Shown piece after piece: positions 16,950-24,363 of a DNA stretch of 64,000 nucleotides. The notes beneath the pieces were generated by a model that did no database searches, had not been told where the DNA came from, and saw only the letters and a list, made by a program, of their open reading frames with translations. A program made the position numbers and the translations under genes. Position 1 is the first letter of the stretch, and each line of letters opens with the position of its first letter. The stretch is from Phycisphaerales bacterium Planc_01 (lineage in GTDB: Bacteria; Planctomycetota; Phycisphaerae; Sedimentisphaerales; Anaerobacaceae): positions 271,080 to 335,079 of the forward strand of contig LVBB01000016.1 of the NCBI GenBank assembly GCA_001603075.1. Reading direction: 5' to 3'.

Positions 16950-18820
16950 CCCTGAGCCTGGTCCTGGCTGCGGCACCGACTTTCGGCGAGGCCGAGGCGC
17001 CCTCGAACTCGCGATTCGCCAGTTGTCTGATAAGGGTCGCGATCGACGCGGACATCTTGCCCTTGGACCCGACTACGGTCGAGCAACTGATCCGCAGTTC
17101 GGCCGTGGCCGGAAAGGCCACCAAGGACGTGTTTGGGCTGGAGGCAGAAGCCGCCGGCAACATCCTCCAGGAGATCCGAATCGAGTGGCTCGCCCAAACC
17201 GCCCAGACGACCGGCATGCCCGAACCAGCGCAACGGAACACCGCTGAAGATAGCGACATAATCCGACAACTGGCACCAATCTACGGAGATGATTACGCCA
17301 GAATGCTCGGCGTCCAAGACGGTGACAGGCCCGAAAGGCAGGAGCCGGCCGTCGTCACCCCGCCAACCGACGACAATCGCGCAGGGGTGAACGATCGTTC
17401 GCCCCAACAGGGAATGGGTGGTGGTATGGGCGGCTATGGCGGAATGGGTGGTGCCATGATGGGTGGCGGCAGACGGGGGATGACCCGCGGCATGGCGATG
17501 GGCGGCATGGGAATGGATCCCTATGGCGGTGGTCCCTACGGCGGCATGGGTGGTTACGGCGGTGGCCTCTACGGCGGCTGGGGCTCGCAGGCACGGGATG
17601 CCAGAGATGCCGGCCGGCAGCAGACCGCAATGGTCCGGCTGTTCGTCGAACTGCCCAACGATGTCAAACCTGCGGCCGGCCAGTTCGTCAAAGCCCTCGT
17701 GGACAACCTGAGACGAGCGTTGGAAGATTCCTACAGCCGGTATGAGAGACTCCTGAGCGAACAGATCCAGTTCGCTGAATTCCGGCGCGAAGAGATCGAG
17801 CAGCAGCTTGGGCGAAGCGCCGCTTCTTCCTCACCCGGGAGCAGGAGAATACGCGAGCAGTTGAGCATGGTCGTGGACGTATCCGCGCTGACGCCTCAGA
17901 TGCCGTTCTCGGAAGCCGTCGAGCTCCTGAAGAACGCGGTCGAGCCGCCGCTGCCCATCGTCGTGCTGTGGAGAGAATTGCAGGAGAGCTGCAACATCGA
18001 ACCGACCACACCGATCGGAATGGACGGTCCGCCTGCGGTCAGGCTGGAGACGGCCTTGAAGACGGTCATCGCAGCCGTCAGCGGCGGAAATTCCGACATC
18101 TCCTACCAGATCGACGACGATGTCATCATCATCCGGGAAGAGGAATTGCAGACGCCGCCGACATCAATCGCGCTGAGCGCCGAGGAAGACACACAGGAAC
18201 TGATCGCCCGGCGGCGCGACCTGTCCAACCAGATCCGGAACCTGGAGATGCAGATGGCCGGCATGGAGGCCCGACGCCAGGCGATCGAGGAACAGATCGC
18301 CCGCACGAGAGATGAGGCGGAAAGGAAGCTGGCCCAGGACACCGTGACCAAGGAATTTCAGACCCTCGTCCAGATGATTGAGATGCGTCTTTCCCAGGTT
18401 CGCAAGCAGGTGGACGCGGGCCAATTGCCGCAGTCGGAGTTGGCGCCGATCCAGGAGAACCTGACCCGGGCCAGGATCGAGCTGGCCAAGCGGCAGGAGG
18501 AGTTGACCAAGGACGTCGGAGGCGGTCGCCTGGACAGTCTCAACAGTGAATTGAGCCAGATGGCCATCCAGACAGCCGAACAGAAGGCGCGTCTCGAGGT
18601 GTTCCGAACTCAACTCGATGAAACGCAGCGCCGACTGGCGAGGGCGTCGGCATTCGATCCGCAGGCGGCACGGCTGCGGACCGCCCAGCAGGCGTTGAAT
18701 ATCGCGGAGCGGCAGATCACCGAGTTGACGAATCGACAGGTCCAGCTCCAGCGTCCCAGCGTGACGGTGATGGCAGCCGATCCGCCGGCGGCGGACCACC
18801 AGGAATTCCCTGTACGATGA
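16916..18820 (+). CDS. Exported Gly/Met-rich protein with STN-like domain and coiled coil
   Basis: This 634-residue product starts at ATG 16916 with AAGGAGAA upstream and overlaps the previous gene by 34 bases. Residues 1-24 form a signal peptide (MRTAQITIVCLTLSLVLAAA). Residues about 163-224 are a striking Gly/Met/Tyr low-complexity tract (GMGGGMGGYGGMGG and repeats). Residues about 320-410 resemble secretin/TonB N-terminal (STN-like) repeats (VDVSALTPQMPFSEAVELLK ... SYQIDDDVIIIREEE). Residues 415-620 are a long coiled coil. A family-C palindrome is in frame at 17383-17405 (A-G-V-N-D-R-S-P) and a family-A palindrome near the end at 18781-18795 (D-P-P-A-A-D). The function is unknown; it is likely a periplasmic structural or sensing partner of the ECF pair. 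Confidence 0.7.
   Translation: MRTAQITIVCLTLSLVLAAAPTFGEAEAPSNSRFASCLIRVAIDADILPLDPTTVEQLIRSSAVAGKATKDVFGLEAEAAGNILQEIRIEWLAQTAQTTGMPEPAQRNTAEDSDIIRQLAPIYGDDYARMLGVQDGDRPERQEPAVVTPPTDDNRAGVNDRSPQQGMGGGMGGYGGMGGAMMGGGRRGMTRGMAMGGMGMDPYGGGPYGGMGGYGGGLYGGWGSQARDARDAGRQQTAMVRLFVELPNDVKPAAGQFVKALVDNLRRALEDSYSRYERLLSEQIQFAEFRREEIEQQLGRSAASSSPGSRRIREQLSMVVDVSALTPQMPFSEAVELLKNAVEPPLPIVVLWRELQESCNIEPTTPIGMDGPPAVRLETALKTVIAAVSGGNSDISYQIDDDVIIIREEELQTPPTSIALSAEEDTQELIARRRDLSNQIRNLEMQMAGMEARRQAIEEQIARTRDEAERKLAQDTVTKEFQTLVQMIEMRLSQVRKQVDAGQLPQSELAPIQENLTRARIELAKRQEELTKDVGGGRLDSLNSELSQMAIQTAEQKARLEVFRTQLDETQRRLARASAFDPQAARLRTAQQALNIAERQITELTNRQVQLQRPSVTVMAADPPAADHQEFPVR
17383..17405. repeat. Family C palindrome inside the Gly/Met-rich protein gene
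   Basis: AGGGGTGAACGA and TCGTTCGCCCC are inverted copies with no spacer. In frame they encode G-V-N-D-R-S-P, the same phase as the copy in the squalene-cyclase-like gene at 62114-62139, which encodes G-A-N-H-E-S-P. Confidence 0.7.
18781..18795. repeat. Family A palindrome in the C-terminal codons of the Gly/Met-rich protein
   Basis: TCCGCC-GGC-GGCGGA read in the frame D-P-P-A-A-D, 11 codons before the stop. Confidence 0.75.
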
Positions 18821-18871
18821 TCAGGGATTGTCTTACTTGATGGTTCGAGCCCTCTGTGCTACCGTCCGTCG

Positions 18872-18886
18872 TCCGCCGCAGGCGGA
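18872..18886. repeat. Family A palindrome upstream of the superoxide dismutase gene
   Basis: TCCGCC-GCA-GGCGGA lies 34 bases before the dismutase start codon, in the short gap after the ECF operon. Its position could influence the leader RNA, but the element is dispersed, so that is speculative. Confidence 0.75.
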
Positions 18887-18920
18887 CACGCATCCATGAG
18901 AACGAAACGGAAAGGACTCG

Positions 18921-19709
18921 ATGATGAAATCGGAACCGTCGCGAAGAGACGTGGTCAAGGGCGGAGCGCTTGGCTTGCTGAGCATCGGCGCTGCGGGCAG
19001 CGCTATTCTGTCCGCCGCCGGCGGACCGTCACAATCCGCTGCGGCCGTCAGCGGCGCATACCAGAACAATGCCTACACGCTGCCGCCGCTGCCCTATGGG
19101 TATGATGCGCTGGAGCCGCTGTACGACGAGCGCACGCTGACGATCCACCACACCAAGCACCACGCCGGCTACGTCAACGGGCTCAACAGCACGCTGGCCA
19201 AGCTCGAGGCGGCCCGCGCCTCGGGCGACTACGGCGCGATCAAGGCGCTGAGCCGCGACCTGGCGTTCAACGGCAGCGGCCACATCCTGCACACGCTGTT
19301 CTGGCACTCGATGAGTCCCGACAAGCCCGATCCGCCTCAGGCGGACGAGAGCCTCCGCCAAGCTTTGACCAGGAGTTTCGGCTCGGTCGATGCGGCCCAG
19401 AAGCAGTTCGCCGCGGCGACGAAGGCCGCCGAGGCCAGCGGATGGGGCGTGCTCGCCTACGAGCCCATTGCCGACAACCTGCTGATCCTGCAGGCGGAGA
19501 AGCATCAGAACCTCGCCTTCACGGACACGGTCGCCCTGCTGGTCTGCGACGTGTGGGAGCATGCGTACTACCTCAAATACGCCAACGACCGCGGCGCGTG
19601 GGTGGACAACTTCATGAAGATGGCGAACTGGCCCTTTGCCGCCCAGCGTCTGGAAGCAGCCCGCAAGGCCGCGGGGATCCGCCATGGGCGGACAACCAAC
19701 GGCGCCTGA
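18921..19709 (+). CDS. Tat-exported Fe/Mn superoxide dismutase
   Basis: This 262-residue protein dismutates superoxide to O2 and H2O2. It starts at ATG 18921 (or the adjacent ATG 18924) with GGAAAGGA upstream. Residues 1-40 are a Tat signal (SRRDVVKGG then a hydrophobic stretch), so the enzyme should be folded in the cytoplasm with its metal and exported. The mature part has the full family signature: LPPLPYGYDALEP, IHHTKHHAGYVNGLN (first His ligand), GSGHILHTLFWHSM (second His), and VCDVWEHAYYLKY (Asp and His ligands). Two family-A palindromes lie in frame: 19011-19025 (S-A-A-G-G, at the signal end) and 19331-19345 (D-P-P-Q-A-D, in a variable surface loop). Fe or Mn preference cannot be told from sequence alone. 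Confidence 0.95.
   Translation: MMKSEPSRRDVVKGGALGLLSIGAAGSAILSAAGGPSQSAAAVSGAYQNNAYTLPPLPYGYDALEPLYDERTLTIHHTKHHAGYVNGLNSTLAKLEAARASGDYGAIKALSRDLAFNGSGHILHTLFWHSMSPDKPDPPQADESLRQALTRSFGSVDAAQKQFAAATKAAEASGWGVLAYEPIADNLLILQAEKHQNLAFTDTVALLVCDVWEHAYYLKYANDRGAWVDNFMKMANWPFAAQRLEAARKAAGIRHGRTTNGA
19011..19025. repeat. Family A palindrome in the dismutase Tat signal region
   Basis: TCCGCC-GCC-GGCGGA, read as S-A-A-G-G near the end of the signal peptide. Confidence 0.7.
19331..19345. repeat. Family A palindrome in a dismutase loop
   Basis: TCCGCC-TCA-GGCGGA, read as D-P-P-Q-A-D between the second metal-ligand helix and the next helix, a place where family members vary in length and sequence. Confidence 0.7.
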
Positions 19710-19713
19710 ATGC

Positions 19714-19906
19714 GAGCACGAAATCCGAATATCGAAATCCGAAACAAGCACGAAGGCAAGGGGCGAATATCGAAGCACGAAATCCGAAATCCGAAACAAG
19801 CTCGAAGGCTCGAAATCCCAATGTCGAAACGGATTTGGACATTGGGATTTTGGGATTTCAGATTTGTTTCGAATTTCGATATTCGAATTTCGGATTTCGA
19901 GGTGCG
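19714..19906. repeat. Family D long inverted repeat (AT-richer element)
   Basis: This is an almost 200-base stretch, directly after the dismutase stop codon, of repeated CGAAATCCGAAA-type words followed by their complement TTTCGGATTTCG. The left arm contains CCGAAACAAGC and AATCCCAATGTC; the right arm contains GACATTGGGATT and GATTTGTTTCG, so the whole can fold back on itself. It can be read in several frames as peptides rich in R-N-P-x or F-R-I-S-x-F, which are not likely real proteins. A second, diverged copy lies at 54059-54216. Confidence 0.85.
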
Positions 19907-19940
19907 TCCGCCTCCGGCGGATCGCTCCGCCTATGGCGGA
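19907..19940. repeat. Pair of family A palindromes
   Basis: TCCGCC-TCC-GGCGGA (19907-19921) and TCCGCC-TAT-GGCGGA (19926-19940) are separated by TCGC. They lie between the family D element and the stop of the AlkD-like gene. Similar close pairs occur at 15246-15281 and 20863-20898. Confidence 0.85.
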
Positions 19941-19941
19941 C

Positions 19942-20649
19942 TCAGAGGCGTCCAACCGCTTTGAGGCGGGCCTGGACCTTGTCGCCGGTCAGCTCGCGCA
20001 GGGCGTCGGCGGCGATCCAGCGGGCGCTTCGTGTACCGAGCGCGCGGACCTCGTGGGCCGTTTGAATCGCCCGTTTGTTCAAGTCCGCCGAAGGCGGATT
20101 GCGCTTGCCGATCTGGCGCAGGGCCCAGTTGACGGCCTTCTTGACGAAGTTGCGTTCGTCGCCGGCTTGTTCGACGATCAAGGGCAGAAACGCCTCGAAC
20201 CGCTCGTCCGGTGCCGTCTTGTCGTGAACCGCCAGAGACGCCATCAGGACGAAGCCCGCCCGTTTGACGTACTCGGCGTCGCGCCGGCTCCACTCGACCG
20301 CTTTGTCCCAGGCATAGGGGGTCTTGTCGAACAGGCAGCCACAGGCGGTGTCGCAGACCGCCCATGAATTGAAGTCTTTGGCCCAGCGTTCCATCTGGCT
20401 TTCCGTGACCATCGCCGGGTCGTCGATCAGCGCCGCCAGGCAGCGGGCGTCGTGAATGCCCGTCCGCCACAACTGGCCGGCGAGCCGGTGGTCGGTGCCG
20501 ATCTCCTTGGCGAGCTTCCGCAACGCAGGCGCGGAAACCCCCAGGATGTTCGGGGCATTGATCCCGAACCGGGCCGCTCCTTCGACAGCGTTCGGGTCGC
20601 CCAGTGATCTCAACTGTGCGACCACCTCTTGGGCCGTTCTGCTTGACAT
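19942..20649 (-). CDS. DNA alkylation repair protein (AlkD-like HEAT-repeat family)
   Basis: This 235-residue all-helical protein belongs to the AlkD family of HEAT-like-repeat glycosylases that excise bulky or positively charged alkylpurines. Visible marks are GVSAPALRKLAKEIG, DFNSWAVCDTACG (with the Trp and Asp expected in the catalytic cleft), FVLMASLAVHDK, ERNFVKKAVNWALRQIGKRN (conserved basic helix, Arg position) and ALGTRSARWIAADALRELT. Length matches AlkD (about 230). A family-A palindrome (20084-20098) is in frame right after IGKRN and adds N-P-P-S-A-D. The gene stands alone, opposite to the dismutase gene. Its ribosome site is weak. Confidence 0.9.
   Translation of the reverse strand: MSSRTAQEVVAQLRSLGDPNAVEGAARFGINAPNILGVSAPALRKLAKEIGTDHRLAGQLWRTGIHDARCLAALIDDPAMVTESQMERWAKDFNSWAVCDTACGCLFDKTPYAWDKAVEWSRRDAEYVKRAGFVLMASLAVHDKTAPDERFEAFLPLIVEQAGDERNFVKKAVNWALRQIGKRNPPSADLNKRAIQTAHEVRALGTRSARWIAADALRELTGDKVQARLKAVGRL
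20084..20098. repeat. Family A palindrome inside the AlkD-like gene
   Basis: TCCGCC-GAA-GGCGGA; on the coding strand it reads N-P-P-S-A-D directly after a conserved helix, the clearest case of an in-frame insertion in a loop. Confidence 0.75.
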
Positions 20650-20717
20650 CGATTCGGCCTCCGCAAGCGCACCATGCGCATTCGATCCTTATACCGGCCG
20701 GATCGGCGTCTGCCAAG

Positions 20718-20898
20718 TCCGCCTTCGGCGGATCAGCGGCCGGTTGAAGATGCAGCATGGGCTGAAGCCCATCCTACCAGCTCGCCGAAATGCAAACATC
20801 AAAGAGTCCGCCCGAGGCGGACAAAAATGTGGTAGGGGCGAATGATTATTCGCCCCTACTTGTCCGCCGAAGGCGGATTCCGCTCCGCCACTGGCGGA
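20718..20898. repeat. Composite repeat block A-B-A-C-A-A
   Basis: In 181 bases there are family-A copies at 20718-20732, 20807-20821, 20863-20877 and 20884-20898, a family-B copy at 20754-20780 (GCATGGGCT-GA-AGCCCATCC) and a family-C copy at 20832-20859 (GTAGGGGCGAAT-GATT-ATTCGCCCCTAC). The last two A copies run into the 3' end of the FAD oxidoreductase gene and encode its final residues. The word TTGAAGATGCAGCATGGGCT before the B core is shared with 15549-15568. Confidence 0.85.
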
Positions 20899-22325
20899 TT
20901 GGGCGGGATGTTCAGGGCCCCTTTGAAGAGGTTGTCCGGATCGTATCTGGCCTTGATCGCCCCGAGCCGCTTATAGTTGGCCCCGTAAGCGCCGCGGAGG
21001 AGCTTTTCGCTATCCTCCATGAAGCCGGGGAAGTTCAGATACGTCCCTCGTGAGAACGGCTGGAGCGCGTCGAACAGCTTCTTGGCCCATGCCACATTGG
21101 CGTCGGACTCGGCGGGGTCGGTCCAGTTCGATTCGATTCCGATCGCGTACGGGACGTCCCGGCGAACATAGGCGGTGGCGTCGGTCCGGACGCGCATTGC
21201 TGCACCGGCCAGGAACCAGACGTCGATCGAGGTCAACGGCGAGGGCCGTCGCCGGGCGGCATCGACCAGTACATCGATGATCTGTTCGTCCAACTCCGGC
21301 AGATAGACCGACTTCCAATAGTATAGCCTGCCGTCCGGGTAGTCCGCATCGAGAGAGCACTGGACCTGGGCGAACGGCATCGGACCGCTGAGATCGGCCA
21401 CCGGTTCGCCGAGTTCGCGCAGCGGCTGGATGGTCCGCTCGCCCTTCTCGAACGGCCCGCTGTAGCAGCCGAGCAGGACGATCACCGGCTCGCCCCGGTG
21501 CTCCGACGGGATCGACTCGTCGTTCGGCGCGCTCCAGAGCGACACCAACACGGCCAACTCCTCCGGCGCTTGCCGCATGAACCGTTCGAGAAACTGCACG
21601 ATGCGCTTCGCCTGCGACATCGGGTACATCGCGCAGAGGAACCAGACCTCCGGACTGATGGAGTGAGCGCGGAACTCGAACGAGGTGACGACGCCGAAGT
21701 TGCCGCCCCCGCCTCGGACGGCCCAGAACAGGTCGGCGTTCTCGGTCTCGCTGGCTCGACGCAGCCGGCCGTCGGCCGTGACGATCTCGACGGCGATCAG
21801 ATTGTCCAGCGTCAGACCGTGCTTGCGAGTCAGCCAGCCCATCCCCCCGTGCAGACACAATCCGGCCACCCCGGTCCGCGAGACCACCCCAAGCGGCACG
21901 GCCAGACCGAATCCGCCACCGGCGGACGTCTCGCGGTCGATGTCACCGAGTGTCGCACCGCCTTGAGCGCGCACCACGCGTGCATCAGGATCGACGTGAA
22001 CCGCCCGCATCGGCGACAAGTCGATGACCAGGCCGTCGTCGCACAGGGCCTTTCCCGCCACGTTGTGGCCTCCGCCCCGAACCGACAGGGGCACGCCGTG
22101 CTCGCGCGCAAAGTCCACGGCGGCAATCACATCGGCCGTGCTTGTACACCTCGCAATCAGCGCCGGCCGCTTGTCGATCATGCCGTTCCAGATCCGGCGG
22201 GCCTCGTCATATCCGTCACCGGCCGGAACAAGAACCTGGCCGTGTATCGCGGTCTGGAGTTCCGTTACTGTCTCCTTGGACACCACCGCACGCGCTCTCT
22301 GAGCGCTGAGTTGTACTGCTGCCAT
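20856..22325 (-). CDS. FAD-binding oxidoreductase, berberine-bridge-like (copy 1)
   Basis: This 489-residue flavoenzyme is of the vanillyl-alcohol-oxidase/BBE type. The FAD domain shows the P-loop-like VRGGGHNVAGKALCDDGLVI with His87 as probable covalent FAD attachment site, then QGGATLGDID, GLCLHGGMGWLTRKHGLTLD, and FWAVRGGGGNFGVVTSFEF. The C-terminal BBE segment ends LRGAYGANYKRLGAIKARYDPDNLF. The Cys that bicovalent members carry in G-V-C-P appears replaced (GVVSRTGVAG), so single attachment is likely. The last 17 residues (PPNPPVAERNPPSADK) come from two family-A palindromes. ATG 22325 has GGGAGG upstream. The substrate is unknown. It is paralogous to the gene at 22810-24231. Confidence 0.88.
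   Translation of the reverse strand: MAAVQLSAQRARAVVSKETVTELQTAIHGQVLVPAGDGYDEARRIWNGMIDKRPALIARCTSTADVIAAVDFAREHGVPLSVRGGGHNVAGKALCDDGLVIDLSPMRAVHVDPDARVVRAQGGATLGDIDRETSAGGGFGLAVPLGVVSRTGVAGLCLHGGMGWLTRKHGLTLDNLIAVEIVTADGRLRRASETENADLFWAVRGGGGNFGVVTSFEFRAHSISPEVWFLCAMYPMSQAKRIVQFLERFMRQAPEELAVLVSLWSAPNDESIPSEHRGEPVIVLLGCYSGPFEKGERTIQPLRELGEPVADLSGPMPFAQVQCSLDADYPDGRLYYWKSVYLPELDEQIIDVLVDAARRRPSPLTSIDVWFLAGAAMRVRTDATAYVRRDVPYAIGIESNWTDPAESDANVAWAKKLFDALQPFSRGTYLNFPGFMEDSEKLLRGAYGANYKRLGAIKARYDPDNLFKGALNIPPNPPVAERNPPSADK
21912..21926. repeat. Family A palindrome inside FAD oxidoreductase copy 1
   Basis: TCCGCC-ACC-GGCGGA, read on the coding strand as S-A-G-G-G between DIDRET and FGLAVPLG. 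The paralogue at 22810-24231 has a shorter segment there (DHATHP then FGLAVPSG), consistent with an insertion of a few residues. Confidence 0.75.
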
Positions 22326-22418
22326 GATTCAACCTCCCATTCCCAAACATCGGATGCCGCTGCGTCAACCTCAAGATTGAGCATTCTGATTCACGCCAAT
22401 CTGTCTTGCCCTGCCTCG

Positions 22419-22757
22419 TCAGGCGGACGGAGAAGGACTGTATTCTGCCTGTCCGTGCGACACCACCTCTTCAAGGGGCTGCTCTTCGTGGCATTCGAGA
22501 ATCTCGTCGAGTTCGCCCAAGGAGAACTTGTTCAACCGGACAATCTTGGCCCGAGGTCGAAAGAGCGGAGGAAGAATGAACCGGGCTTCCTTCTTATCGG
22601 CGACCTCTACGACAATCCATGCCTTGTGCTCTCCGTCCAAGCACCCGAAATCCGCCCGGGCCAAGTACTGGGATCCGGTGCTGATCAGGATCTTGGCCGC
22701 GAGAGCGCACTCGTTCGTCTTCGCTTCATGTGGAACTTCAATGAGAAACCTTGCCAT
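22419..22757 (-). CDS. Conserved-looking small protein, 112 aa, unknown function
   Basis: This protein of 112 residues starts MARFLIEVPHEAK at ATG 22757 with a good AAGGAGAG ribosome site. It includes ILISTGSQYLARADFGCLDG, EHKAWIVVEVADKKEARFIL and RAKIVRLNKFSLGELDEI. It looks like a small cytosolic alpha/beta (ferredoxin-like) fold: two beta-alpha units with VEV-x-x-K-E-E/A-A pacing. I do not recognise a named family. It sits between the two FAD oxidoreductase genes on the same strand, with gaps of about 50 and 90 bases, and may be co-transcribed with them. Confidence 0.7.
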   Translation of the reverse strand: MARFLIEVPHEAKTNECALAAKILISTGSQYLARADFGCLDGEHKAWIVVEVADKKEARFILPPLFRPRAKIVRLNKFSLGELDEILECHEEQPLEEVVSHGQAEYSPSPSA

Positions 22758-22809
22758 GACATGAACTCTCCTTATCCAACCTGAGGTGGAACAATCGGCC
22801 CACACCCAC

Positions 22810-24231
22810 TCAGGTCCTGGGTCTGATATTCTGGTTCACTCGGAAGAGGTTCGTCGGATCGTATTCTGTCTTGACGTCCACCAACCGGTCGTAGTTGTCA
22901 CGATACGTCGCTCTGACGCGTTCGGTGCCTTCGTCCATCATGAAGTTCGTGTACGCGCCGCCGGCCGAGTAGGGATGCAGGGCCTCCCAGTACTCCCTGG
23001 CCCATGTTGTGATCTTCTGGCGGTTGGCCGGGTCGGGGTCGACGCCAACGATCACCATCGACCAGGTCGCATCCCGGTAGCTCCACGCGGTAGCGCCGGG
23101 GGCCACCTCGTGTACGGCGCCGTCGATCGGATAGAGGTGCATGGTGGAGAACGGCGTCGGAAGTGCGGCCGCATGTTCAAGATGCAGTTCAATGGCTTCA
23201 TCGCTGAGTTCATTGACAAAGTCGCCCTTCCAGTACCACTGGTACCCCGGCGGATAGAGCGCGTCGAACTGGCTCTGGACCTGTGGAAACGGCATGGGTC
23301 CGAGCACCTCGAAGGCAGGCCGGACAGACTCCCGGATCGGAGCGAACACCTGACCGACCTGGTCCACCGGGCCGGTGTAGCACCAGACCACGCCGCACAT
23401 CTTTTTGAGGTGCAGACCCTCAGGAAATGGTGGACCGGGAGGCACCGCCAGAAAGGCGAAGAACCCATAGAGGTCGATGGGGGCCTGCCGGCAGAAATCC
23501 CGGTACCACCTCAGCACATCACCCGCCCGCTCAAAAGACCACAGGGTCACACCGGCATAGACCGTATCGACAGGATGGGCCCGGAACAGGAAGGAGGTGA
23601 CGACGCCGAAGTTGCCGCCGCCACCGCGTAGGACCCAGAAGAGATCTTCGTTCTCATGCGGGCCGGCCGTGACAAACCGCCCATCCGCCAGCACAACATC
23701 GGCTTCGAGCAGGTTGTCAATGGTCAAGCCGTATTTCCGGGTCAGATAGCCATGCCCACCACCCAGCGTCAGCCCGGGGACGCCCGTGGTGGATATAGCT
23801 CCGCTCGGCACGGCCAGACCGAACGGATGCGTGGCGTGGTCCACATCGCCCCACCGGCAGCCCGGCTCGACGCGAACGGTGCGACGCGCCGGGTCCACAC
23901 GAATTCCTTTCATGAGACTCAGATCGATCACCAGCCCATCGTCACAGAGGGCCAGCCCCGGCCCGTTGTGCCCGCCGCCCCGGACAGCCAGGAGCACATC
24001 GTTGTCCCTGGCGAAGTTCACAGCCGCCATCACATCGGCGACGTCCCGGCATCGCGCGATCAGGGCCGGATGCTTGTCGATCATCGCGTTGTACAGGGTC
24101 CTCGCTTCGTCGTACGCCTTATGCCAGGGCTCGATCAGCTCACCACGAAGAGATGCGCCCAATTCGGCGACGGTGCGCTCTCCCAGAGTCACCGTGCCGT
24201 TGGAGATGGTCTGAACAGCGGAAGCCGCCAT
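22810..24231 (-). CDS. FAD-binding oxidoreductase, berberine-bridge-like (copy 2)
   Basis: This 473-residue paralogue of the upstream-coordinate FAD enzyme has AVRGGGHNGPGLALCDDGLVI (His88, probable covalent FAD site), EPGCRWGDVD, GVPGLTLGGGHGYLTRKYGL, FWVLRGGGGNFGVVTSFLF and a BBE end (YRDNYDRLVDVKTEYDPTNL). I chose ATG 24231 because AAAGGAGCC lies 8 bases upstream; a longer form from 24270 is less likely. It lacks the repeat-derived tail of copy 1. Such enzymes oxidise alcohols, sugars or phenolic compounds with O2, or other acceptors; nothing here identifies the substrate. Confidence 0.88.
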   Translation of the reverse strand: MAASAVQTISNGTVTLGERTVAELGASLRGELIEPWHKAYDEARTLYNAMIDKHPALIARCRDVADVMAAVNFARDNDVLLAVRGGGHNGPGLALCDDGLVIDLSLMKGIRVDPARRTVRVEPGCRWGDVDHATHPFGLAVPSGAISTTGVPGLTLGGGHGYLTRKYGLTIDNLLEADVVLADGRFVTAGPHENEDLFWVLRGGGGNFGVVTSFLFRAHPVDTVYAGVTLWSFERAGDVLRWYRDFCRQAPIDLYGFFAFLAVPPGPPFPEGLHLKKMCGVVWCYTGPVDQVGQVFAPIRESVRPAFEVLGPMPFPQVQSQFDALYPPGYQWYWKGDFVNELSDEAIELHLEHAAALPTPFSTMHLYPIDGAVHEVAPGATAWSYRDATWSMVIVGVDPDPANRQKITTWAREYWEALHPYSAGGAYTNFMMDEGTERVRATYRDNYDRLVDVKTEYDPTNLFRVNQNIRPRT

Positions 24232-24336
24232 AGCCAGGCTCCTTTCCATGAAACGCACAAAGACCTTCATCCGGCGGTTGACGCCGAAGATTCGAGCCGC
24301 GCCACGACACCCTCGCGGCTCCCGGAAGAGAGTCCA

Positions 24337-24363
24337 TAGAGGCGACCGATCATTCGCCGCTAC
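24337..24363. repeat. Degenerate family C palindrome at the end of the osmC-like gene
   Basis: AGAGGCGACCGATCATTCGCCGCTAC keeps the GGCGA...TCGCC arms of family C but has several mismatches. It spans the stop codon of the OsmC-like gene and so supplies its 3' end. Confidence 0.5.

Noticed and set aside
19714..19906. CRISPR-like or protein-coding reading of the CGAAATCCGAAA repeats
   Set aside because: Units are not regularly spaced with unique spacers, and translated peptides are repeat artefacts; treated as an inverted repeat element.
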